Shown here: positions 1 through 5,274 of the stretch, piece after piece
Layout: each line of letters opens with the position of its first letter
How positions within the stretch are numbered: position 1 is the stretch's first letter
Assembly (NCBI GenBank): GCA_035272265.1
Contig: DATEQV010000385.1
Location: 1-6,400, forward strand
Reading direction: 5' to 3'
Length of the DNA: 6,400 nucleotides
From: Acidisphaera sp035272265
Lineage (GTDB): Bacteria > Pseudomonadota > Alphaproteobacteria > Acetobacterales > Acetobacteraceae
Translations under genes and position numbers: made by a program
The notes under the pieces: model-generated
Seen by the model: only the letters and a program-made list of their open reading frames with translations
What the model was told of the DNA's origin: nothing
The model's database searches: none

Positions 1-130
1 CTGTCGGAGTTAGCAGTTTTGCGGATGAATATGTCGCCAACGGCCACCGGCGGATTCTCTTGTTGTGCAGAACCGCGAAGTATCGAAAGAAATCTCCGAT
101 TTGTTCGTGGTTTGTGCTTAACTCCGACAG
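1..130. repeat. 130-bp low-GC segment bounded by a 12-bp inverted repeat
   Basis: The first 12 bases (CTGTCGGAGTTA) are the exact reverse complement of 119-130 (TAACTCCGACAG). Three further bases pair inward after a one-base bulge. The DNA between the arms is clearly lower in GC (roughly half) than the rest of the window. Homology of the downstream open frame to LysR regulators begins only just after the right arm. Together this suggests a miniature inverted-repeat element, or the terminus of an insertion sequence, that interrupted a lysR gene. The left arm touches the window edge, so the repeat may extend outward and no target-site duplication can be tested. I do not recognise the family. 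A chance hairpin is the alternative, but a perfect 12-mer exactly at the homology breakpoint makes that less likely. Confidence 0.5.
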
Positions 131-449
131 GCTGCTAGGGCCGCAATTGCAGATCGAGACGAACTCGATCCTGTTGCTGCCGCGCCTGATAGCGGAGACG
201 TCGCTGCTGAGCCTGACCTCTACGCGTAATCTGGGTCACGGCGAAGTCGGCGCGCATCTCGAGCGGCTCGACATCGAGACGACGACGATGCGGCGCCAGC
301 TTGGCGGCATCCATCGCAAGGATCAGTATCTGTCGCCCGCCGCAATGAAGTTCGTTACAATCCTGTCGGAAATGGGCGGCTCTTTGCTCGAGCCTTCTCC
401 GACCGGTAGAGCGGGGACGCTTTCACTCGCACATTCGGGCGGATGCTGA
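3..449 (+). pseudogene. LysR-type transcriptional regulator, C-terminal fragment
   Basis: The frame is open from the left edge to the TGA at 447-449. Residues encoded from about 150 to 380 read like the end of a LysR substrate-binding domain: QIETNS, LLPRLIAET, LLSLTSTRNLG, then ETTMRRQLG and the family-typical YLSPAA near the C-terminus. The helix-turn-helix and first effector lobe are absent. The part upstream of about 131 has different composition and no LysR resemblance, and lies between the arms of an inverted repeat. The tail after YLSPAAMKFVTILSEMG is longer than usual and unlike the family. Intact LysR proteins are around 300 residues and regulate a neighbouring gene in response to a small ligand. 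This remnant lacks the DNA-binding part and is probably inactive. Whether the upstream half lies outside the window cannot be seen. Confidence 0.65.
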
Positions 450-647
450 CCGATCAACGTCCGGTTCCGCCAGCCTCGGCCCGCCGCGCCGTCCGCTCGC
501 TGTCCTCGCAGCGACGGGGTCAGGTGCCGGAACGACACGTGTCAAGCAGGACCGCAATCCGCGTCCAAGAATAAATGCCTTGCCAAGCTCCTCTCGCGAC
601 CCTATTCTCGTGGTGAGCCCGGCGCCGACCGGGGAACCTCGAGCCCC

Positions 648-654
648 AGGGAGG
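648..654 (+). promoter_or_regulatory. Ribosome binding site for the orphan gene at 660
   Basis: AGGGAGG lies five bases before an ATG at 660. That ATG opens a short, well-biased reading (MFDFLPPFLKRL) in a different frame from the long ORF that follows. The GTG at 737, the first canonical start in the long frame, has no Shine-Dalgarno sequence. The site therefore supports a start at 660 followed by a frameshift. Confidence 0.5.
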
Positions 655-736
655 GCCGGATGTTCGACTTCCTGCCGCCCTTCCTCAAGCGGCTCTCTAC
701 CAAAGCTTCCGCGTCCCGTACGCCCGCGGCACCCGC

Positions 737-2056
737 GTGCGCGAAACCCCCGAGCCCGACCCCGAGATCGCCGTCGGCATGCGCGAGCGCGCCTTCCGCG
801 TCGAGATCATCCAGGACGCGTTCTGCGAACGCCGGCCCAGGCCCGAGCGGCTGTTCCGCAAGCCGACGGGCCATCGCGACCTCTATTCCTGGTGCGACCT
901 GGAGGCCTCCCGCTACCCTACCACTCGCCACCGCTGCGCCCACTGCACCGACGCCCGCGACCTCTACAGGCGCGCCAACGCAGGCGACTGGCAGGCCGAA
1001 GTCCGCCTGCACCGGCTGGCGACGCGCGCCTCGATGCGCCTGCTCGCCGAACGCCGCCGATGGGCCGAAACCCGCCGCCGCCAGCGTGCCGCCCGCACCC
1101 CGGAGCCGGGACCGCCGCCGGTGATCTGGGTCATGCTCGGCTGGAAGCGCTGGCGCGACCGACGCCGCGAATACCCTCCCGCAACCGAGCGCTGGTTCAT
1201 CGTCGAACGCCGCGAGGCCGAGGCCAAGCTCGTACGCGCGCACACAAGCACGCTGCAGCGCATGGCCCAGCGCAGCCGCGCCCGCCGGCGCGACCGCGAG
1301 GTCGCGCGGGAGACCGCGCACCGTCACGTGCACGCAGCCGGACCGCCGCCGGACCGCGCTCCAGGGCCGGACGAGAAGGTTACGCTCGGAACCATTCCCC
1401 CGTCTTCGCGAGGCGCGCAGCGCCGTGGCGATCCAGGGCAACGTGACAAACGTTTTTCGCGCGGCCCTGGATCGCCACGCCGCCAATCGGCGGCTCGCGA
1501 TGACGGTGTCGATGCGCCCGCGCCATCGGACCCGCCGGCCGAAGCCGCCCCGGCCGACGCCGCGCCCGCCATCGCACCCGAAGCGCCCGCCATCGCGCCC
1601 GCACCGCCGCAACCCGCGCCCGCAGCGCGCATCGCGCTGATTCCGTACCCGCCCGGCGGCAAGACCATCATCAGGATCGGCGCCGCGCGGCCGACCATTC
1701 CCGCGCCGCGCCCCCGCCGCATCGACGCCTCGGCGACCGGCCGCGCCGACCCGGCCCTAACCGCCGCCCTCGAACACCATCCGCTCGTAGTCCACGCCGG
1801 TCAGGCACAGCCCGTCGGCGGGTGCGGTCGGGCCGGCGGCGCTGCGGTCGCGAGCGCCGAGCGCCTCGCGGACCCGGCCGGCCGGCCAGGCGCCCTCGCC
1901 GACCAGCTTCAGCGTGCCGACCATGTTGCGGACCTGGTGGTGCAGGAAGCTGCGCGCCGCGACGGCGACCACGACGCGGTCGCCGTCGCGCGCGACATCC
2001 AGCCGGTCGAGCGTGCGGACCGGCGAGTTGGCCTGGCACGCGGCAGCACGGAATGA
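737..2056 (+). CDS. Orphan Arg-rich, Cys/Trp-containing protein, probably frameshifted at its start
   Basis: I do not recognise this protein. The frame is open from a TGA at 614; its first canonical start is the GTG at 737. Strong coding bias begins earlier, near 695, and a better start (ATG 660 with AGGGAGG) lies in another frame, so the intact gene probably began at 660 and has a 2-bp insertion at the CT repeat 693-698. From the GTG, residues 1-80 contain four cysteines (30, 53 and CAHC at 67-70) beside RHRC and W52, a possible metal site. Residues 80-215 are Arg/Glu-rich and probably helical, with several tryptophans. Residues 222-256 come from an inserted palindromic repeat. Residues 258-310 are Ala/Pro-rich, including two tandem seven-residue PAIAP units. 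The last 100 residues are antisense to truA and look like run-through rather than real protein; the true end is probably near 1757. No signal peptide or membrane segment is evident. Confidence 0.5.
   Translation: MRETPEPDPEIAVGMRERAFRVEIIQDAFCERRPRPERLFRKPTGHRDLYSWCDLEASRYPTTRHRCAHCTDARDLYRRANAGDWQAEVRLHRLATRASMRLLAERRRWAETRRRQRAARTPEPGPPPVIWVMLGWKRWRDRRREYPPATERWFIVERREAEAKLVRAHTSTLQRMAQRSRARRRDREVARETAHRHVHAAGPPPDRAPGPDEKVTLGTIPPSSRGAQRRGDPGQRDKRFSRGPGSPRRQSAARDDGVDAPAPSDPPAEAAPADAAPAIAPEAPAIAPAPPQPAPAARIALIPYPPGGKTIIRIGAARPTIPAPRPRRIDASATGRADPALTAALEHHPLVVHAGQAQPVGGCGRAGGAAVASAERLADPAGRPGALADQLQRADHVADLVVQEAARRDGDHDAVAVARDIQPVERADRRVGLARGSTE
1401..1505. repeat. Palindromic repeat element, copy 1, inside a reading frame
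   Basis: The arms are 1401-1439 and 1464-1505, around a 24-base spacer. The inner 16 bases of each arm (CGTGGCGATCCAGGGC and its complement) match exactly, the outer 12 match with one difference, and the middle is gapped. The sequence resembles the widespread alphaproteobacterial intergenic palindromes that begin GTCATTGCGAG and end near GCGATCCAGG. It is 105 bp, exactly 35 codons, so the surrounding frame stays open and gains residues running from PSSRGAQRRGD to SAARDD. A related copy lies at 5126-5255. Confidence 0.75.
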
Positions 2057-2539
2057 CGTGAAGTCGTGCCGCCCGATCAACAAACCGGCCGCCTCTTCCA
2101 TCGCCGGCACATCCAGCCTCTGCGGCACATGCCACACGCGCCCGGCCGACAGCGCCGGCCGGGCCGGGCGGTTGAGGATTGTGTAACGATATCGCCGGCG
2201 AATGGCCGAGAAGCGGGCGTTCCAGCCCTCCGGTGCCGGCACGGCCCGCAGCACCACCACCGGATGCGGTTTCAGGTGAAAATTCAGCGCGTCGCGCACC
2301 GCGCGGGCGTCGTGCCGGTCCGGCAACGAAATCTGCGCGACCTGGCCCTCGGCGTGCACGCCGGCATCGGTGCGCCCGGCCACCACGCTCGCCGGCGGCG
2401 CGCCGTCGTTCAGCTGCGCGGCCGCGTCCTCCAGCAGAAGCTGGATCGATACGCCCTCCGCCTGACGCTGCCAGCCGACATAGGCGCCGCCGTCGTATTC
2501 CAGCAGCAAGGCCCAGAGCGTCGTGGCCGAGGGCGTCAT
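1757..2539 (-). CDS. truA: tRNA pseudouridine synthase A
   Basis: TruA converts uridines 38-40 in the anticodon stem-loop of tRNAs to pseudouridine in the cytoplasm. The 260-residue product is a normal full-length member. It has the N-terminal YDGGAYVGWQRQ motif (15-26), the catalytic loop GRTDAGVHA (55-63) with nucleophile Asp58, the RRRYRY motif (114-119) with the active-site tyrosine, FTSFRAAACQ, and the FLHHQVRNMVGTL motif towards the C-terminus. The ATG at 2539 is 18 bases after the fmt stop, in the same direction. No Shine-Dalgarno is evident; a 13-base palindrome occupies the gap, so translation is probably coupled to fmt. It is the third gene of a def-fmt-truA cluster. Its 3' end faces the orphan gene, whose open frame continues through truA antisense in codon register. 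No clear terminator is visible between them. Confidence 0.97.
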   Translation of the reverse strand: MTPSATTLWALLLEYDGGAYVGWQRQAEGVSIQLLLEDAAAQLNDGAPPASVVAGRTDAGVHAEGQVAQISLPDRHDARAVRDALNFHLKPHPVVVLRAVPAPEGWNARFSAIRRRYRYTILNRPARPALSAGRVWHVPQRLDVPAMEEAAGLLIGRHDFTSFRAAACQANSPVRTLDRLDVARDGDRVVVAVAARSFLHHQVRNMVGTLKLVGEGAWPAGRVREALGARDRSAAGPTAPADGLCLTGVDYERMVFEGGG

Positions 2540-2544
2540 GCCGC

Positions 2545-2557
2545 CGCGGTCACCGCG
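2545..2557 (-). other. 13-base palindrome in the fmt-truA gap
   Basis: CGCGGTCACCGCG is a perfect palindrome around a single central base. It fills most of the 18-base gap between the fmt stop and the truA ATG, where a Shine-Dalgarno would normally be. In RNA it would have to open its centre to form a hairpin, so function is uncertain. It could modulate coupled translation, or be chance in GC-rich DNA. Confidence 0.3.
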
Positions 2558-3463
2558 TCACCCCAGCACCGTGCCGGGCGCCACCGGATGGCCGCGCAGG
2601 AACGCCTCGGCGTCCAGCGCCGCGCGGCCGGCCGCCTGCACCCGCGTCAGCCGCAGCGCGCCGCGCCCGCAGGCGACGGTCAGCCGCCGGTCGAGCACGG
2701 TGCCCGGCGCCCCGTCGCCCTCCGCCAGCTCCGCCGCCAGCACCTTCAGGGCCGCGCCGTTCAGGTGCGTCGCCGTGCCCGGCCAGGGGTCGAACGCCCG
2801 CACCCGGCGCTCCAGCTCGGCCGCCTCGCGGGACCAGTCGAGCCAGGAATCGTCGCGGCTGAGCTTGGGCGCGTAGGTCGCGCCCACCTCCGGCTGCGGC
2901 AGCGGCGCCGGCCGGTCGTCGAGCGCGCGCAGAATCAGCCGCGCGCCGATCGCGGCCAGCGCGTCGTGCAGGGTGGTCCCGGTGGTGTGCGGCAGGATGG
3001 GCGTGGCCTCGCGGAGTAGCATCGGGCCGGTGTCCAGGCCCTCGTCCATCTGCATGATGGTCACGCCGCTCTCCGCGTCGCCGGCGAGGATCGCCGCCTG
3101 GATCGGCGCCGCCCCGCGCCAGCGCGGCAGCAGGCTGGCGTGGATGTTCACGCAGCCCCGCCGGGGCGCGTCCAGCATCGCCGCGGGCAGGATAAGCCCG
3201 TACGCGGCCACCACCGCCACATCCAGATCGAGCGCGCGGAACGCCGCGTGCTCCGCCGTGTCGCGCCGCAGCCGGGCCGGGGTCCGCACCGTCAGCCCGA
3301 GCGCCTCGGCCGCCACCTGCACCGGGCAGGGCCGCACTTCATAGCCGCGGCCGGCGGGGCGGGGCGGCTGGCAATACACGGCCGCAATCGTGTGCCCGGC
3401 GTCATGCAGCGCGCGCAGGGCGGGCACCGCGAAGTCCGGGCTGCCCATGAACGCGAGACGCAG
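2558..3463 (-). CDS. fmt: Methionyl-tRNA formyltransferase, probable CTG start
   Basis: Fmt transfers the formyl group of 10-formyltetrahydrofolate to Met-tRNA(fMet), enabling bacterial initiation. Clear motifs are MGSPDFAVP at the N-terminus, VVAAYGLILP, the folate/catalytic motif NIHASLLPRWRGAAPIQ and MDEGLDTGPML. These contain the residues equivalent to the E. coli Asn/His/Asp catalytic set. The C-terminal OB-like tRNA-binding domain follows (AFDPWPGTATHL onward). The only ATG in frame (3448) would remove LRLAF, the first Rossmann strand. Between the preceding in-frame stop and that ATG there is no ATG, GTG or TTG. CTG at 3463 falls where family members have their initial Met (usually MRIVFMGTPDF) and gives 301 residues. 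AAGGGG lies about 12 bases upstream, a long but usable spacing. I therefore place the start at 3463; the ATG 3448 start would give 296 residues. It begins 25 bases after the def stop. Confidence 0.93.
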   Translation of the reverse strand: MRLAFMGSPDFAVPALRALHDAGHTIAAVYCQPPRPAGRGYEVRPCPVQVAAEALGLTVRTPARLRRDTAEHAAFRALDLDVAVVAAYGLILPAAMLDAPRRGCVNIHASLLPRWRGAAPIQAAILAGDAESGVTIMQMDEGLDTGPMLLREATPILPHTTGTTLHDALAAIGARLILRALDDRPAPLPQPEVGATYAPKLSRDDSWLDWSREAAELERRVRAFDPWPGTATHLNGAALKVLAAELAEGDGAPGTVLDRRLTVACGRGALRLTRVQAAGRAALDAEAFLRGHPVAPGTVLG

Positions 3464-3488
3464 GCCCGGCTCGGTCCCCTTGCGTGGG

Positions 3489-4058
3489 TCAGAAATCGTC
3501 GTCGCCGCGCTTCTGGCGCCGCTCCCGCTGCTCCTTGGCGAGGCGGCGCAGGATCATGTTGCGCTTCAGCGACGAGAGGTGGTCGACGAACAGCACCCCA
3601 TCGAGGTGGTCGATCTCGTGCTGCAGGCACGCCGCCAGCAGCCCCTCGCCGGTGATCTCGTGACGTTTCCCCTCCGCGTCCTGGTAGCGCACGGTCACCT
3701 GCGCCGGCCGCGTGACGTCGGCGTATTGGCCGGGGATCGACAGGCAGCCCTCTTCCCGGGTGGCCGTCTCCTCGCTCTTGGCCACGATCTCGGGGTTGAC
3801 CAGCACCAGCGGCGACGGCTGGTCGTCCGGGTGCAGGTCCACCACGGCCAGCCGCAGCTTGCTGCCGACCTGCGGCGCGGCCAGCCCGATGCCGGGTGCG
3901 GCGTACATCGTCGCCAACATCCGCGGGATCAGCGCCCGGACCTCGGACGCGTCGTCCGGGCCCACCGGGCGGGTGCGGGCGCGCAGCACCGGGTCGGGGA
4001 CGGTGCGGATCGGCAGGGTTTCGGCCGGGGCTGGGGCCGAGGTGGTCGAGGTCGACAT
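3489..4058 (-). CDS. def: Peptide deformylase
   Basis: Def removes the N-formyl group from nascent polypeptides, the step that undoes Fmt's modification. From the ATG at 4058 the product has 189 residues with all three family motifs: GIGLAAPQ (56-63), EGCLSIP (103-109, Cys105 a metal ligand) and QHEIDHLDG (146-154, with His147 and His151 as metal ligands and Glu148 as the general base). The intact EGCLSIP motif points to a typical iron-type bacterial enzyme. A Ser/Thr/Ala-rich leader of about 14 residues precedes the usual beginning (LPIRTVPDPVLR), and the C-terminus is a charged tail (KEQRERRQKRGDDDF). A TTG at 4082 would add eight residues; neither start has a good ribosome binding site, so the start is uncertain by 24 bases. 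It is first in the def-fmt-truA cluster and divergent from hsp20. Confidence 0.95.
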   Translation of the reverse strand: MSTSTTSAPAPAETLPIRTVPDPVLRARTRPVGPDDASEVRALIPRMLATMYAAPGIGLAAPQVGSKLRLAVVDLHPDDQPSPLVLVNPEIVAKSEETATREEGCLSIPGQYADVTRPAQVTVRYQDAEGKRHEITGEGLLAACLQHEIDHLDGVLFVDHLSSLKRNMILRRLAKEQRERRQKRGDDDF

Positions 4059-4134
4059 GACCGGCACATAGACGCGCGGCAACCGCCGATCAATCCGCTC
4101 CGGTTATCAACCACTTGGGGCGCGGCCCCCACCG

Positions 4135-4166
4135 CTTGCAACGCGGCCGGCGGGCGCCAATCTTTG
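4135..4166 (+). promoter_or_regulatory. Probable RpoH (sigma-32) heat-shock promoter of hsp20
   Basis: CTTG at 4135-4138 is followed, after 18 bases, by CCAATCTTTG at 4157-4166. The alphaproteobacterial heat-shock promoter consensus, as I recall it, is CTTG, 17-18 bases, then CYTATNTNNG. The -10 half differs only in its third base. Transcription would start near 4171, just where the first leader hairpin begins, leaving a leader of about 63 bases before the TTG start of hsp20. A second CTTG at 4114-4117 has no matching -10 element that I could see. The match is short, so this is an inference supported by its position upstream of a chaperone gene. Confidence 0.5.
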
Positions 4167-4170
4167 GACA

Positions 4171-4224
4171 GCCGGGATGCCGTCGCGGGTCCCGGCGATC
4201 GCTTCGCTCAGTCGGTTGAGGAGG
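4171..4224 (+). ncRNA. Candidate ROSE-type RNA thermometer in the hsp20 leader
   Basis: Two hairpins are seen. Hairpin I pairs GCCGGGA (4171-4177) with TCCCGGC (4190-4196); inside its loop CCG (4180-4182) also pairs with CGG (4186-4188). Hairpin II pairs 4207-4211 with 4216-4220 around a UCGG loop. Its stem continues into the Shine-Dalgarno GAGGAGG (4218-4224) opposite UCGCU (4204-4208): A4219-U4208, G4220-C4207, G4221 opposite G4206, and G4223-U4204. UCGCU fits the UYGCU motif that is the hallmark of ROSE thermometers, where a G-G pair with the Shine-Dalgarno makes a weak, heat-melted stem. ROSE elements are known to sit before alphaproteobacterial hsp20 genes. At low temperature the site would be masked and on heating exposed. 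Structure was judged by eye, without energy calculation. Confidence 0.6.
4218..4224 (+). promoter_or_regulatory. Ribosome binding site that sets the hsp20 start at TTG 4234
   Basis: GAGGAGG lies nine bases before TTG at 4234, close to ideal spacing. The in-frame ATG at 4177 has no such site and lies inside a strong hairpin stem, so the shorter protein is preferred. The site itself is the strand masked in the proposed thermometer. Confidence 0.75.
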
Positions 4225-4233
4225 CCTGCCAAC

Positions 4234-4692
4234 TTGAGTACTCGTGTGTTCACGTCCCCGCTGTTTCTGGGCTTCGACCACCTCGAGCAGATGCTCGAGC
4301 GGGCGGCCAAGACCTCGGCGGACGGCTATCCGCCCTACAACATCGAGCAGACCGGGCCCGACGGGCTGCGGATTACGCTTGCGGTTGCCGGGTTCACGAT
4401 GGACGATCTGCAGATCACGCAGGAAGACAACCAGCTCGTCATCCGCGGCCGCCAGACGGACGACGGGAAGGATCGGGTGTTCCTGCACCGAGGCATCGCC
4501 GCGCGCCAGTTCCAGCGCGCCTTCGTGATGGCCGAGGGGATCGAGGTGAAGGGCGCCTGGCTCGACAACGGCCTGCTGCACATCGACCTCGTCCGCCCGC
4601 AGCCGGCCAGCCGCGTGCGTACGATCCAGATCGGCCGCACCCACAACGGGCGCAACGGCGCCATCGACGTGCAGGGCACGACCGAGGACTGA
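4234..4692 (+). CDS. hsp20: Small heat-shock protein, Hsp20/IbpA family
   Basis: This is an ATP-independent chaperone that binds unfolding proteins in the cytoplasm and holds them for refolding by DnaK/ClpB. From the TTG start the product has 152 residues. A short N-terminal arm begins STRVFTSPLFLGFDHLEQML, typical of IbpA-like proteins. The alpha-crystallin domain spans about 32-122, with YPPYNIEQ, LAVAGFTMDDLQI, FLHRGIAARQFQRAF (83-97) and NGLLHIDLVRP (112-122), the last being the conserved GxL-containing strand. A hydrophilic tail of about 30 residues follows. The start at TTG 4234 is chosen for GAGGAGG nine bases upstream; the ATG at 4177 would add 19 residues unlike the family and would destroy the leader reading. 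Regulation is probably double: RpoH-type promoter plus RNA thermometer. A DUF1150 gene follows after 111 bases. Confidence 0.95.
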   Translation: MSTRVFTSPLFLGFDHLEQMLERAAKTSADGYPPYNIEQTGPDGLRITLAVAGFTMDDLQITQEDNQLVIRGRQTDDGKDRVFLHRGIAARQFQRAFVMAEGIEVKGAWLDNGLLHIDLVRPQPASRVRTIQIGRTHNGRNGAIDVQGTTED

Positions 4693-4803
4693 GACGCGGA
4701 CCTGGCTGCACGTGCCTGAACCGGGACGGCACGGCCGGACCGGCAACAAGAACACGATGCCCGCGTTGCCAGAAGGGACGAGGGTGTCGCCGAGGAGAAC
4801 ACG

Positions 4804-5061
4804 ATGAACATCAACTCCGACGATCCGACGAACGAGGCCGCCCAGGTGGGCGGGACGTTCGATCTGCGGCACCTTTCGGTGAGCGAGCTGGCGCAGCTCG
4901 GCGTCTCGCAGATCGCCTATGTCCGCCCGGTGGTGGTGAACGGCGCCCCCGCCTTCGCGATCCACGCGGCGGACGGCACGCCGATGGCGATGGCCGGCGA
5001 CCGCGACGTGGCGATGGCCGCGATCGCGCAGCACGAAATGGTGCCCGTCTCGGTGCACTGA
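4804..5061 (+). CDS. DUF1150 family small protein
   Basis: This 85-residue protein matches the DUF1150 family of alphaproteobacteria, whose biochemical role is not known to me. Recognisable parts are RHLSVSELAQLGVSQIAYVRPV, VNGAPAFAIHAADGTPMAMA and the Ala-rich end with HEMVPVSVH. It has no signal peptide, membrane segment or cysteine and is probably cytosolic. GAGGAG at 4792-4797, six bases before the ATG, is a good ribosome binding site. In this lineage DUF1150 genes commonly follow an hsp20 gene, as here, 111 bases downstream with no obvious intervening promoter or terminator. Co-transcription and heat induction are therefore likely, and a helper role for the chaperone is possible but only inferred from context. 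Confidence 0.88.
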   Translation: MNINSDDPTNEAAQVGGTFDLRHLSVSELAQLGVSQIAYVRPVVVNGAPAFAIHAADGTPMAMAGDRDVAMAAIAQHEMVPVSVH

Positions 5062-5125
5062 GTTCCGGCTCGCGGCAGACCGGCGCCGAGAGCAGCCGCC
5101 GGGTCTCTCACGGGACTGCCGAGCG

Positions 5126-5255
5126 CGTCATTGCGCGGTGCGGGGCGGCGAAGCGATCCGGGGCCGTACGACAGACCGCTGCTGCGGTGTCCTGGATCGC
5201 CTTCCATGGACCCCGCCCGTCGCTCGACATAGTCTCATTCGCAACGTCGATGACG
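5126..5255. repeat. Palindromic repeat element, copy 2 (degenerate)
   Basis: The left arm (5126-5164) aligns without gaps to the left arm of the element at 1401, agreeing at 29 of 39 positions by my count. It keeps the CGTC(A/T)T start and the GCGATCC core. The right arm starts CCTGGATCGC at 5191 and ends GATGACG at 5255, matching the copy 1 right arm at both ends. Its middle is expanded and no longer pairs well. It is intergenic here, the usual setting for such repeats, and looks older than copy 1. Confidence 0.6.
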
Positions 5256-5274
5256 CCGTCGCACGGCGTCGTCG
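5248..5274. repeat. Strong short hairpin at the end of repeat copy 2
   Basis: CGATGACGCCGT pairs with ACGGCGTCGTCG across a three-base loop, giving a 12-bp stem with one G-T wobble. No run of T follows on either strand, so it does not look like a standard intrinsic terminator. It overlaps the conserved end of the palindromic element and may be part of it, or a weak terminator for the hsp20-DUF1150 transcript. Confidence 0.45.

Noticed and set aside
491..520. Hairpin TCGCTG/CAGCGA (497-514) as terminator for the lysR fragment
   Set aside because: Only six pairs with no T-run; expected by chance in such GC-rich DNA.
323..538. Minus-strand 71-codon ORF
   Set aside because: Antisense to the LysR fragment, no start signal and no recognisable motif.
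580..1446. Plus-strand 288-codon Arg/Pro-rich ORF
   Set aside because: Wrong-frame shadow of the orphan gene; composition is typical of a shifted GC-rich frame.
602..1612. Minus-strand 336-codon ORF
   Set aside because: It is antisense to the orphan gene, with codon bias favouring the plus frame, and it also runs through the palindromic repeat. No ribosome binding site or family motif.
4059..4082. TTG start for def at 4082
   Set aside because: It adds eight residues with no better ribosome binding site; the ATG at 4058 already leaves a leader longer than usual. Not excluded.
4711..4733. CGTGCC/GGCACG hairpin between hsp20 and the DUF1150 gene
   Set aside because: Six pairs with an 11-base loop and no T-run; too weak to call an attenuator or terminator.
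4090..5058. Minus-strand 322-codon ORF
   Set aside because: Antisense to hsp20 and the DUF1150 gene, both of which are clear family members.
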